Below are positions 33,700-44,777 of a stretch of 64,000 bases of DNA, one piece after another. Positions within the stretch are counted from its first letter, which is position 1, and each line of letters starts with the position of its first letter. Where the stretch lies: the NCBI GenBank assembly GCA_963556695.1, contig CAUWAG010000012.1:1364001-1428000 (forward strand), in the 5' to 3' direction. Position numbers and translations under genes: made by a program. The stretch is from Anthostomella pinea (taxonomy: Eukaryota; Ascomycota; Sordariomycetes; Xylariales; Xylariaceae). The notes beneath the pieces are model-generated. The model saw nothing but the letters and a program-made list of their open reading frames with translations, was not told the origin of the DNA and made no database searches.

Positions 33700-34060
33700 T
33701 CTACCTACTGCTCACTGCCTGCCCTTTCTCTTACCGCCTACCCATTTACCTCACCGCCTACCCATCTACGTCACCGCTTACCCATTCCACTCACCGCCTG
33801 CCTGCCCTCTTATAGCCTGCTCCGCTCATTCACCGCCTACTAGATTTGCTTACTCCTCACTCACCTGATTCAAAGGCTGTGTCTTATTTAAGCAGGCGGT
33901 GTCCGATCTAAGCAGGCGGTGTCCTATCTAAGCAGGCGGTGTCCGAGTTAAGTAGTCGGTGTCCGAGTTAAGCAGGCGGTGTCTGGGCAAGCATGCGGTG
34001 CCTGATTTCTGGATTGAGCAGGCGTCTTGATCAGGTAGGCGGTGTTGGGCAAGGCAGGTC
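33700..34060. repeat. Opposed arrays of CACCGCC and GGCGGTG motifs (copy A)
   Basis: From 33720 to 33840 the motif CACCGCCTACCCAT-like recurs about every 20 bp. From 33890 to 34050 its complement AGGCGGTGTCCGA-like recurs with similar spacing (about seven times). The whole forms a large imperfect inverted arrangement downstream of the DUF3435 gene. The same layout is kept in arm B. Confidence 0.8.
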
Positions 34061-34284
34061 AGGTGGACCGAGCCATCAGCATACAGATAGAAAACACAAG
34101 ATTGACAAAGAACCTCACATATACATAATATAATCTATCTTCAAGATCGTTCAGTAGGACTATATCTAATAAAACGCACTTTAGTAAATTCAAGTTATTA
34201 TCCGCAGTTTCCAAGACCCCGTATCACCTGTATGTCCCCATTACCTAATTCCCAGCTTTACTACATTTGGATACATGAAAGCCC

Positions 34285-36738
34285 TTATGACACAGTGTTG
34301 TGAACCCGCAAGGCATGGTTTTGTAGATGCATCTTAGAAGACAGTGTGAAATCGCAGACTTCACATTCTGGTGTCGAATCTTGCGCCAAAAGGGATAAAT
34401 GTTTCCGCTTAAAGTGCTTCGTCAGATCTCCGGGGGTATAGAATTCATACGTGAGATCTTCTACACGAGGGTCATTAGGCTCCAGAGGAAGCGCGGCTCC
34501 AATGCATAGGAAGCATCTCTTAGGTCTTTCTCTGTCATTGCGAATAAACATAGACAGCCTAGCAATAGAAACGGGGTTATCCTCTGGGGGCCCAAGCGTG
34601 GGTTTGAATTATGCTTCCTTGGTCAGCGAGGTGAATTTGCGACGTGAAGTTTGTCCTTCCTCAATGCTACAATAGGTAATAATTGCATTGATGGCATCGT
34701 CCCTTCATCAATATTGGCCTTGGAGAGTAGGGTCGACAAGCGCAGTCAGGGCCTTAACTAGTCGTTTCTGCGCTGGAAGTTGCGGACGATGGGCTATGTC
34801 CACCGGTACGGGCTTAGTGAATGTAACGCCTTACAATTAGTGTTCTATGTCATCTATGGCCTGCTCGTCTGTCCAGTCTTCTCGGATCTTTTGGAGGAGC
34901 AACTTCTTCAGTCTCTGCTTTAGATTTCGAAGTTCCTGCTGTGCATCGATCTGTTGTTTCGTCCCTAGTCGTAGGTTCTTGAGTTGTCTTATAAGCCGCC
35001 TCACGTTGGGATCTGTGTTAACAGACACCGCTTGCTCAGGAGTAAGATCTACTGGCCGCCGCTTGCTCATCGAATGACCGATACTGCAGGATTGTTTTAA
35101 TAGTGCTTGTTGCGGCTTCTGGCCGCAAAGAATTCCCCACATGTCTGCGCGAACAGCGCGACCCAGGTAATGCTTTTGGAATGGGGTCGAGTTGGCGTGG
35201 TCTAGCGTCAGGTTACAGAGTGCTTTACTAACGTCGGCTGCATTGGAATGTCAGCACAATAGATTCCTTGGAAGTACGGGTAGAACGTACGGCTCTGGTC
35301 CAATTCATTGCCTGCATTATAGCGCAATGAATATGTGATGATTGGGTATTAAAGGCCTAGAATCTCTCCAATCCTCTTAATCCACCCCGACATCATGTCA
35401 TAGGTGATGGGTTCCGCCTGTGATATCTGCAGCCCGGTAGCGGTTGTAATGACTCGGCGGAATATGCATACGTCTTTGAGGTCATCTTTGAGTGGCAAAG
35501 ACAACTCCTTCTTGCCAGGGTGGATATCAAGATCGTCTAGATAGCGAAGACAGACAAGGCTAGGAGCCCGGAAAGCTTGATGTTGGAACAAGATGCCAAG
35601 GAGGAAGACATAAGGGCTGAGAAGCAAAGATGGATCAAACATGGTTTCGGGGATCGTGAACGTCTTACTAAGCACCCGTGGTATTAATATCAAAGAGCCC
35701 CAAGTTGCCAGGATAAAACACTTATGCATCTTTTGTCCCAAGGTACGTCTTAGTAAACTCGAGAGTAAACTTGATCAAAAGCTTGTGTGGCCCGCCGTCT
35801 GGATCTCTCGCTAATACAACCCAAATATCTCCAAATCGGAGCCGCAAGATGGATTTTAGGCGTGAGGCGGAAGGAGCCAGGAAGAGAAGAAATAAAACGG
35901 TAAGAATCCGGAGCTCCCCGAGGTCGAACGACTTCCTTGTCGTGCTCAGTGTTGTCTCAATCTGTGCTTTGAGGTCGTCAATGGTCATACAGCGGTTTTC
36001 CCTTTTTTGGTCGCTCAGTTTGTGTTTCTTTGCTAGTGATCTCAAGACCTGAAAGAAAATATTAGAAATAGGTCTTCGGTGGGTCATCAAATTCCTATTT
36101 ACCATATGCATGTTGCAATTCAATTTCGGATCAAGCTTCGCACCCATGGCTGTCTCATACACAAGACGAAAGACCTTCCAATTTGTGCCTAGTGAACTGC
36201 TCTTCTTCGTTCCCCTTTTTTTCCGTCCATTCTTGCCAACCATTTGGTTCAAGGACCAATCGAAAAAGTTGTAGAGGAGACGGATATCAATAGACTCAAA
36301 GCAAGTCTGGGGATCCCGTCCCACTACGTCGGTGCAGAACCTGTAAGAAAAATATCGTTAGCATGAGAAGAAATAAAGCACTAGAATGACTTACGTCCGC
36401 CACTGCTTCTCGATTGCGTCAAGTAGCACTGTGCTTCCAGGACTGTAATTTCCGCTGTCAAAAGCACTCTTGTTGAACTCTCGTAGTGCCCTCTGGTAGT
36501 ATTCCGGCGGATGAACATTCCCTGCGAAGAGGTGGACTTGATCTGCAACGTTGAAATCGTCGTCAGTGAAGTCCTCTACGTCCGTCACGTCGCTCTCTGG
36601 GCTGGATACATCCTCGTCCACGTCAAGGAAGTTGTCAGCATCCACATCCCCTACTGCAGAGAAAGATGCGTCTGTGTCGTACAGGTCGTCGGTGACTTGT
36701 GAGTCACATGGCTCATTGTGGACGCGTTGGCGGGCCAT
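34285..36738 (-). pseudogene. DUF3435 captain-type tyrosine recombinase, degenerate (copy A)
   Basis: Read from ATG 36738: an acidic N terminus, then a DUF3435 core in pieces. Intron 1 (GTAAGT, CATGCTAACG, TTACAG) joins QWRT to FCTDVVGRD; intron 2 lies after NCNMHM. The core shows DLGELRILTVLFLLFLAPSA, LRLRFGDIWVVLARDPDGGP, FDPSLLLSPYVFLLG, GWIKRIGEILGL and YSLRYNAGNE, matching known DUF3435 proteins. The tail (34285-34551) has two zinc-finger-like motifs (RCFLCIG...HFKRKH; CEVCDFTL...HALRVH). Damage: the intron-3 donor reads AT instead of GT (35725-35724), TAA at 35349-35351 replaces CAA, and about 190 bp is missing relative to copy B. The family catalyses Starship excision and integration. 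This copy should be inactive. Confidence 0.88.
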
Positions 36739-37130
36739 GCTAGTAACGCTATAAGGGATACTCGATCATAATAAGTGCAGTTCACCAGAAGAGGTTGCGC
36801 TCACTCAACTGGAGGTAAAAAGGAAGAGCAAACGCAAAAACATTGTTGACCAACTGGAGCGAAAGAGCTGGTATTTAAAAGGAATATATGAGCCATCTCT
36901 GGTTATGCTGCTGACAGGCCGAGCAAGCAAGGGAAGGGAAAGGACACAGCATCGGTGCCAGATACCGAACTGAATAAGAGTCCAGGATTTGGGTCATGAT
37001 GTACTTTGAACGATACATTGAAGTACAAGGCCCATGGGCATGGTGGGGCATGGTGGGGTATGCAGCTTAAAGCGGCGTCGGATCGCTGGCAAATGCACTG
37101 CTGGACTTGGAGGCAGAACATGCCGAAATA

Positions 37131-37152
37131 GGCAGCGCACTTGCCGTCTCTT
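37131..37152 (-). repeat. Right terminal inverted repeat of the Starship-like block
   Basis: Reverse complement of the left terminus at 19 of 22 bases, exact over the outer 13 (CTTGCCGTCTCTT on the plus strand). It lies at the border with RIP-like DNA and about 0.4 kb upstream of the recombinase ATG. Confidence 0.75.
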
Positions 37153-40100
37153 TGTTTAAGGTAGTTTAAATTCTATATTAACGTTTTACGTTAATACAAT
37201 ATGTATGTTATTACTAATAAAACACGTTTTTTAAGTCATTGATATTTTCTGTAAAAACTCGATTTTATGCTTAACTAGTGTTTATAATATTAATAGAAAT
37301 TATAAAGTACGGTAAATTTATTTTATATTTAATATTAAAATCGTTAATACGGTTGTTAATTAAAAATATACGTAAAATATGAAAGGAATTTACTGTTTTA
37401 ATAATATTTAACTTATGTTAAACCTAGATATTAAGTAACTTTTAATAAGTTCAAATGATTTAATTAAAACGAAAGGTTTTAAATGTTCAAAGAAAAATAG
37501 CTCAAACGTTGCTTTATTAACGTATAATCGTATTAAAGCAAATCATCTTATCAAAAAAATTTAAACCCGTTATAGTTAAAGAATTTAAAAGCTTTTTATA
37601 AAGGCATTTTAAAATAAAAAGGGTTTCAAGCTACAAGAAGAAGTTAATAAAATGTTGTTAAATAAAATGAGATTTTTACTACTTAGTAAGTTGTTAAATA
37701 TAAGATTAGCTTGACGTAAACGGCTATTGATTTAACCGAAAATTCATAAGTCGATTATTAACTTTCTATTAATAAAGATATAATAAAAGTTTTTGAAAGT
37801 ACGTTATAATTAAGTGATAAAGGTTTTAATAAGGTCGTTAAACTTAAAAATCTTATCAACGGGTAAACGAGAAAATAAGTAAAAAGTTACTTTAATCATA
37901 TTATTAATAGCGATATTGATAAAAGCAATACGGATAATGAGTATGAGCGAATTAACCATAACAGCTATTTATAAAAATTACGGTAAAGGATTTTTATAGT
38001 ATACGACTTACTACTATTAGTAAAACTGTTAATATAAAAAAAAGGATTTTTACTAGTTAAAATGCAGCCAAAGAATATAATATATATATCGTAAAAAAGA
38101 CGTTATTTAAGATTGTGCGTTTATTAATATCTTTAAAAAGAATAAAGTTTAAATAATTAATACTTTATTTACTTTATATTACGAACGTAAAAACGTGTTT
38201 GAAAAAGTTGGTTTCGTTTGAATACATATTGACAAAAAGAGTTTAATCAAAAGCAAAGTTTTATACACGATTATTAAATAAGTCGAACGAAGTTATACCT
38301 TTTACTCGTTAAAAAAGGTTGCGTGTTATTTTTTATATAAAAGTTAACAACGAAGTTTATATCTTTTTAATTTCAAATTTTCAAATGTATTAAAGTAATA
38401 ATTTATAATAAAATCAATATAATAGTTCTCATTATAAGTTTTATTATAATATTAATGATAAGTATTATACGTTTACATATATATATTGTAACAAATATTA
38501 TCAATAAGTTTTGTTTTTATTTAAAAAAACGAATAAGATAGTGTACTTTTATCTTAATAAGACATTATTTCTTATATTTAACGGCCACCTTGTATTTAAA
38601 AAAACAAATGAAAATTCGAAGCAGCGCTTTAAAACAAAATCGAAAAATATTTAAAACTTAGCTATAATTAATTAATTAAGAATAAATAACGTTACACAGA
38701 TATTTATCATTGGTTCGTTTAAGGTATATTTTTACTTCAGTTTTACTTTAAACGATATTACCTTTCTAAATGACGTAATGAACAGGGTATTAAAACGAGA
38801 CGATAAAAAAGTATTAACGTTATTATAAACGATAATTTACTTTTAACATTTATTAGTATATTTATAAAAATTACGGTATAAGAAATGTTAATAATCCAAA
38901 AATTCAAATCGATTTTTATAATGTTGTAAATAAAATAAATTTCGACGTCGTTTTTATTGATCATTTTAAACTTATTTAAATCAACAAAAAGGAAGTTCGG
39001 TTGGATTAATTTCTAATCGAGCGCTCGCCTAAAGCAAATACTTATCACCCGTAATTATACGTATATAAAATCTGTTAGATATATAGCTTTTTTTACTGGT
39101 ATTATAAATACGTTTATTATATTGTTTTAAAACGTCTTTAAGGTTTAAAATTAACTGCTGTTACTATTTAACAATCTCGACGTAAATATTATTTAATTTA
39201 ACAACGCTTGATTTTAACGTATAGATTAATAATACTTCAAAATTCGCTGAAAAGCATTTAAAAAGGGGCTACATTATTTAAAAATAAAATATTATAAGTA
39301 TAAAAATATACTCCTTAACGATTACAATTTATTTTAACTTTTTTTCAAACGGTAATATTACAAACGAACTATATTTTAATCACTATGATACGTGTAAAAT
39401 TACAAAAACGTAAACGACACTTTTATTAATTAATAACTCAAAAGGATCAAAAAATTCATGAAGAATTTGCCATTTTTAATCTCGTAACCTTTTAAACCGA
39501 GATAAATATCTTTCGAAAAAACGTTTATCTTATAACCGCTACCATTTAATTTATTCTTTATTTTTTACCTCTTTATTTTTTAATTTACAACTTTAAGTAA
39601 ATTTAACTCCTCGTAGTTTATTTTCTCGTTAATATTTCTAACTCTTTTTATAATAATATAGTAGATTTTGTCGACATTTGCTTCTAAGCTGTTAATTTTA
39701 AATAGTAAACTGTTTATATTATTAAATAATATGACGGTCGTTAAAAAAAAAAATTTCGCCTTTTTTCCCCCACTTATTTAATTATATTTATACGTCGTTT
39801 TATTCAAACTCGAGGCACTTTTTTGTTAGTTGTTAATTTAATAAGTAAAAAAACGTTTAACTTACGATTAACGATATCCGTTAAAGGTTTAATATCGATA
39901 ACGTTAAATCATATGCTTTATTTAACTTTATCGTTAAATATATCAAAAACCTATGTAATACTTGCTTTTATCAAAATAGTCGCCGGAAAAACCTTATGAC
40001 ATTTTATAACGCTTTAAGCGCTTCGTTACTATTCTTAACGCTCGTTATTATAAATCTTTAATAAAAGAACTTTTAACTCTATATATTGATTTATAATAAT

Positions 40101-43100
40101 TAAAAAAGTTTTAATGACGATAATTGTTTTAAAATCGCTAAACAAAACTATTAGTTCCGGCTTTATATTATTGTATATTAGTTTGAAATTCGTTTCCCTA
40201 CGTTAATAAAGTATGTTATTTACTTTAAGTTTCGTATTAAAAATTATTACAATAAATACGAGTAATAAACTTATAGTATTACTTATAATTATAGTTTTAT
40301 CTAGTTTAAAGGCGTTTTTCTAAACGGATATATTTTTTAAGAAACTTAAAAATAGATTTACATAGTTTACAAGAAACTCTATCAATGTTATGAATATAAA
40401 TCGTAACCGAGAAATATGACCTAATCTTTTATTTTAGCTTAAAATAGATACAATATAATATCGTTTAACTGTTTATTTTGCTTTTTAAGACGTTTTTAAA
40501 TTTATTTTTACAACTGAGCTTATTATATATGTAAGAAAAAGTCTGTTAAAAAAAGGACTATTTATTTTTGTTAACGTTTATTCAAACAAAGCTTATATTT
40601 AATCCGCTAATTTTTAGCTTTTTATTACGTATGTAAATCTCGTTAATAACGTTATACTTTTTATTATAGCTTGTCTTTATTTGGCACATCTGCTATATTA
40701 AATCTTTTGTATTGTTTTTCAATTTTTAGACTTGTTTGTTTATTTTTTTAGTCGATCGTTTTTTCGATTTATACTATTATACGTTTATTACTTAACGAAA
40801 CGACCTTTATATATATTTATATAACGTCGTTATTGTTTTTAAGTAAATAGTTAATATTAATATCTCACTTTTTACTTTTCTTAAGTAATTCAGGATCATA
40901 TAGCTAAGTATTACTTTAAAGGCGAGAAAAAATTGAAAACTTAGCAAGAACTTTTCGCCGGAATCTTACTGTAAATTGATAAGTGTTCGTTTATGCTATT
41001 ATTAATAACGCTTATTAATAAATAAACTCATTAATAAGCGTGATATATCGGTATAAAAGGTTATATTTTTCCTTTTTTATCTTTACTTAAAAAATCCTCT
41101 AGAAAAAATGTTAACGTTGATTATCGTTTTAACAAAATCAAAGGCGTTTTTCAAACTTTCTAAAAATTAACGATTAATATTTCGAAATTCCTTTCTCGTT
41201 ATTTCAATGTTACAATTTTCGTGCATATTAAACTTAAGCCTAAGAAGTTAAAACTTATTTATAAGTCGTTGATTAAACATATTTTAAGAAATTATAGAAT
41301 TATATTAAAAAACGTTGTTGACGTTAAAAAGTGATTAAAGATTAGTTTATAACTAACTTTTAAGCGGGTTAAAAGAAGATTAATCGCGCTTATGTTAATC
41401 ATTTAAATACGTTTTAAAGTTTTAAATAAGTTTCGTAGTTTTGTTTTTTCACTTTGTGGTTTTTTTAAGGTTTTGATTAATAATCAAGTTAAAGCGAGCG
41501 AGCTTGTACTTGTTTTTATAATATCAGCGTAATTTTAAGGCTAGATGTTTACTAAATATATTATTAATATAATATTAATAGATATTATTATTAAGGTTAA
41601 AATTAATAAGATTATACCGGGTATTAATATAAGTAATATAATAAACTGTGTAAATAGATTATAATTAAAGTCGAAAAAGATTAAGTTTAAAAACGGAGAT
41701 CAAAGTTATCGTTATTATTATTATCGTTAAAGCTATTAACAGTACGATTATTAATATATTTATTGCGTTTAAAAGTAATACGTTTATACCGCGCGGTAAT
41801 AGTTGAAGGCGAATCTTGATTAAATTAGTTATAATGTAACAGTGTATTAATATTACGTTAACGATTATACTCCTTACAACGTTATAACTTTGTTATATAG
41901 TTTTATATAATAAAAAATAACGCGAAATATTTCATAAAGAAGTAGTTATAAAGCGACTTAGAAATAAATTTTAACTTATAGTTATTATATTATTTAGAGC
42001 ATTAAACGTAAAAAGACGTGATTAACGAAATAGAAAAAACGTTAACGTAATAAACGAACGAGGTAACGTTATATTAAATAACTTAACGATAGTAAAGATG
42101 TTAGAGGTTGCTTTTTAAAATAAAGCTGAGTGTTAATATAACGATTAGAAACGCCATAAAAAGTTAAAACCCGTGTAAATAAAAAATGTGTTATAAATAA
42201 AAAGTAACGACGCGTAAAAGATAATAAAGGATAGCAAAAGATATAAATACTTATAATATTTACCTTTTTACGATATTTAAGACAAAGGGCGGTTTAAATA
42301 AACCGAACTTAAAAATAAAGTAATAAAGTATATGTATTTTTGAATATATTGAGTATTTAATTTACGGGATAAAATTATCTGTTTATTTAGAACGATCGCG
42401 AGAATAATTGCAACAAGGAAGGCTACTACCGGGAGGGCTAAAAGGAGGTATCATATTATTTATTATTACTATTATAACGAAGCGATTAAAAAAGCGATTA
42501 AAAACGACGTTTCGATTAACAAATATGATAAAGATTTATAATTAAATATAATAAAAGTATTATATAATAAAAGAGAAGCGATATATTACATATTTATTAC
42601 GAGTTATAAAAGATAAGAAAATATATCAATCATAATCTATAAAAGATAAGGGATTAAAAGATAAGAGGATTTAAAAAATAAAAGTTATATAAAATAAACG
42701 GGCGGAGAGTTTCCGTTCTATATACGAGCAACGAGTAGGCGTAAAAGTGGACCGTGCGTAAACAAGTTGATAAGTAAATTATTTATAATGTTTTAATTAA
42801 TTGCCAATATTTTAGCTAGCTTAATTATTTTTTAATAAATATTTCTATATATAAAGAGATTTACGGCATTAAATATTATTAAAGTTTATTTTAAGCTTAT
42901 AAAGGATATAAGCGGTTTTTATTACTAGATATCATGGTGTTTTTTAAGAAAGACCTTTTAAATCTTTTTTATCTTGTAACGGGCTTTATTTACGGCGTAT
43001 TTATGACGCTTATAATACCGTTTAACTTTGTTTTAAAGCTATTTTAACTTTTTTAAGCTATACGTTATAGTTATAACGGTCATATAATGATGTTTTAATT

Positions 43101-43440
43101 TATTAAAAATTATGAACTAATAAGAAGTTTATTATTATAGATTTAATTAATTTAAAAGGCGCTAATATTTTTACCGGCATATAAATTTTATAAAGACTTA
43201 TTTAAATTAAAAAAGCGGTAAGAAATGCCTTGTTAAAAAGGGACAGTTAAAAGAACATTATAGGCTTTTAGAAGTATTAAGTATTTAGCGAGGCGACTTA
43301 AATTTCGGTAAAGGTTATAGTAATAAATTGGATGTTTCAAACCTTTCTTAATTATTTTACCTGCAACGGCGTTGTATGTAGCAACACGACGATCACACGA
43401 TGAATTCTAAGTGACCTGTTAGAAATACCGACCAACCCAT
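37153..43440. other. A+T-rich RIP-like DNA
   Basis: Over 6 kb of very A+T-rich sequence with frequent stops in all frames and no recognisable gene, LTR island or TIR. Its right end (about 43150-43330) shows similarity to 480-620, so at least that part is a dispersed repeat. Composition returns to normal about 80 bp before the HAUS1-like gene. Confidence 0.7.
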
Positions 43441-43514
43441 CCAACAATTGAACATCCATCCAACCAACCCTCCAAAGGAACCGAATGAACCCGCCGACTA
43501 CTTAACCACCAAAA

Positions 43515-44519
43515 ATGGCGCACCTACACCTCGCCCAGCCACACACAACCGCCGCCATCTTCTCGCCCTCAGTCGCGCGCGCCGCCGCCTCCACCGCCAA
43601 AGACTGGGCCTATGTCGACAGCTGGCTGCGGACCAGATACGCGCAGCTCCACCCCTCCAATGGCCGCAGCAAGAAACCCCCGATCTTCGAGCGCAACCAG
43701 GACACCCTGAACGCCCTGCTGGCCCTAGTCGCCGCGAACGAGGCCGCCGACGAGGAGCGCGAACAGCTGGGGCGCATAGAGGAAGCCGCGCTCAACGAAG
43801 TACGGGATGCCGAGGCCGAGAGGGCCGGACGGAGACAACAAGCCGGTGAAGGACGAGCGGATGTTAATGTTATCGACGGCGACCTCCTCGCCGAGGAACT
43901 CCTGCACGCCATAGACGACGGCCTAAACAAAGAGGGCCGCACCGCTCTCGACGCCATGGCCGACGTGGCCATTGAGCTGGGCATGGCAAGCCCACAGCCC
44001 GTCGTCGAGGCCCTGGGCCACCGCTTCGTCGAGCTGCAGGGCCGCGCCTTCGAGATGGAGCAGACGGTCCACCGTGTCGGCATGCTGCAGCGCTACCTCG
44101 ACACCGAGGCCGCTCGCATGGAGGTCTTCCTCGACGAGCTGCGGGGCGACGAGTACCAGCCGGAGGAGGACCTTGCGCAGCAGAACCTGGAGTTGCAGCG
44201 CAAGGTCAAGGCTGTGTCCGCCAGGTTGCCTGAGCTGAAGCAGCAGGTCATCGCGCTTGAGAAGACCGTTGGTATCCCGAGTCTTACCGTTGAAGAGGTC
44301 AGGGAGGATGAGGAGGCCTATTTGGATTTGCTAGCCAAGAAGAAAGACCTTGATGCCCAGGTCAAGGCATTTGCTGGTTTGCCTCCCGACATTGAGGCCG
44401 CAAGAGTCGAACTGGAGGCCCTGCGCACCGAACTACGCGACGCAACCAACGAGAGGGATACCAATTTCGAGAAGCTTGTCGAACGTGAGAGTCCCGCCAA
44501 GTTTAGAAGGAGGCCGTGA
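43515..44519 (+). CDS. HAUS augmin-like complex subunit 1-like coiled-coil protein
   Basis: A single exon of 334 residues with strong G+C at codon third positions, unlike the surrounding DNA. The N-terminal block (IFSPSVARAAASTAKDWAYVDSWL) matches what I recall of fungal HAUS1 proteins. Most of the rest is predicted helix and coiled coil (LELQRKVKAVSARLPELKQQV, EAARVELEALRTELRDATNERD). HAUS1 belongs to the augmin complex, which recruits gamma-tubulin to nucleate microtubules on existing ones in the spindle. A generic coiled-coil protein is the alternative. It is convergent with VAC14; the stop codons are about 260 bp apart. Confidence 0.65.
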   Translation: MAHLHLAQPHTTAAIFSPSVARAAASTAKDWAYVDSWLRTRYAQLHPSNGRSKKPPIFERNQDTLNALLALVAANEAADEEREQLGRIEEAALNEVRDAEAERAGRRQQAGEGRADVNVIDGDLLAEELLHAIDDGLNKEGRTALDAMADVAIELGMASPQPVVEALGHRFVELQGRAFEMEQTVHRVGMLQRYLDTEAARMEVFLDELRGDEYQPEEDLAQQNLELQRKVKAVSARLPELKQQVIALEKTVGIPSLTVEEVREDEEAYLDLLAKKKDLDAQVKAFAGLPPDIEAARVELEALRTELRDATNERDTNFEKLVERESPAKFRRRP

Positions 44520-44777
44520 AAGCCAAAAGAGTACATCGGCATGGATGCCATTAACATTATTAATAAACAAACACCAGTCCCTATGCTATGCTCTGGGTAT
44601 GCCCACTGGCATCAACGTGATATACTCGGTCCCAACCCGCTCAGCGGCTTGTTATGGCCTCCGGTCCGCTACAGGGTCTATGAATACTGGCTCCCGTCCA
44701 CCGACAATGAATACAACCTTACGCTATGGATTTAGTCGGCAAAACTCAACCTCGGAACACGCGAATTTATATCAACA

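Larger units (their letters stand above)
33157..36147 (-). repeat. Long inverted repeat arm A (recombinase module)
   Basis: The minus strand of this interval matches the plus strand of 58007-61186 over nearly its whole length, with many transitions and a few indels. Arm A lacks about 190 bp present in arm B (B roughly 59341-59530, after TTCACCAAG). Both arms hold the 3' part of the DUF3435 gene, its zinc-finger tail, the CACCGCC/GGCGGTG arrays and part of a small unknown frame. Confidence 0.9.
6606..37152 (-). mobile_element. Candidate decayed Starship-like giant transposon (30.5 kb)
   Basis: Seen: normal-composition DNA is bounded on both sides by RIP-like DNA. The two borders carry an inverted terminal repeat, AAGAGACGGCAAG at 6606-6618 and its exact reverse complement at 37140-37152. 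A DUF3435-type recombinase gene begins about 0.4 kb inside the right border and is transcribed into the block. The cargo includes DUF3723, Myb/SANT, NLR and HET genes. Known: Starships of Pezizomycotina have a DUF3435 captain as first gene at the 5' end and often carry DUF3723 and NLR genes. Inferred: this is a Starship whose 5' end is on the right. No clean target duplication was found. The captain is broken, so it is not autonomous now. Confidence 0.7.

Noticed and set aside
33700..34060. CRISPR-like array from the 20-bp periodic motifs
   Set aside because: Units are contiguous degenerate tandem repeats without unique spacers, in a eukaryotic genome.
43448..43849. Arg/Pro-rich 133-residue frame overlapping the HAUS1-like start
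   Set aside because: It is an off-frame reading of a G+C-rich coding exon.
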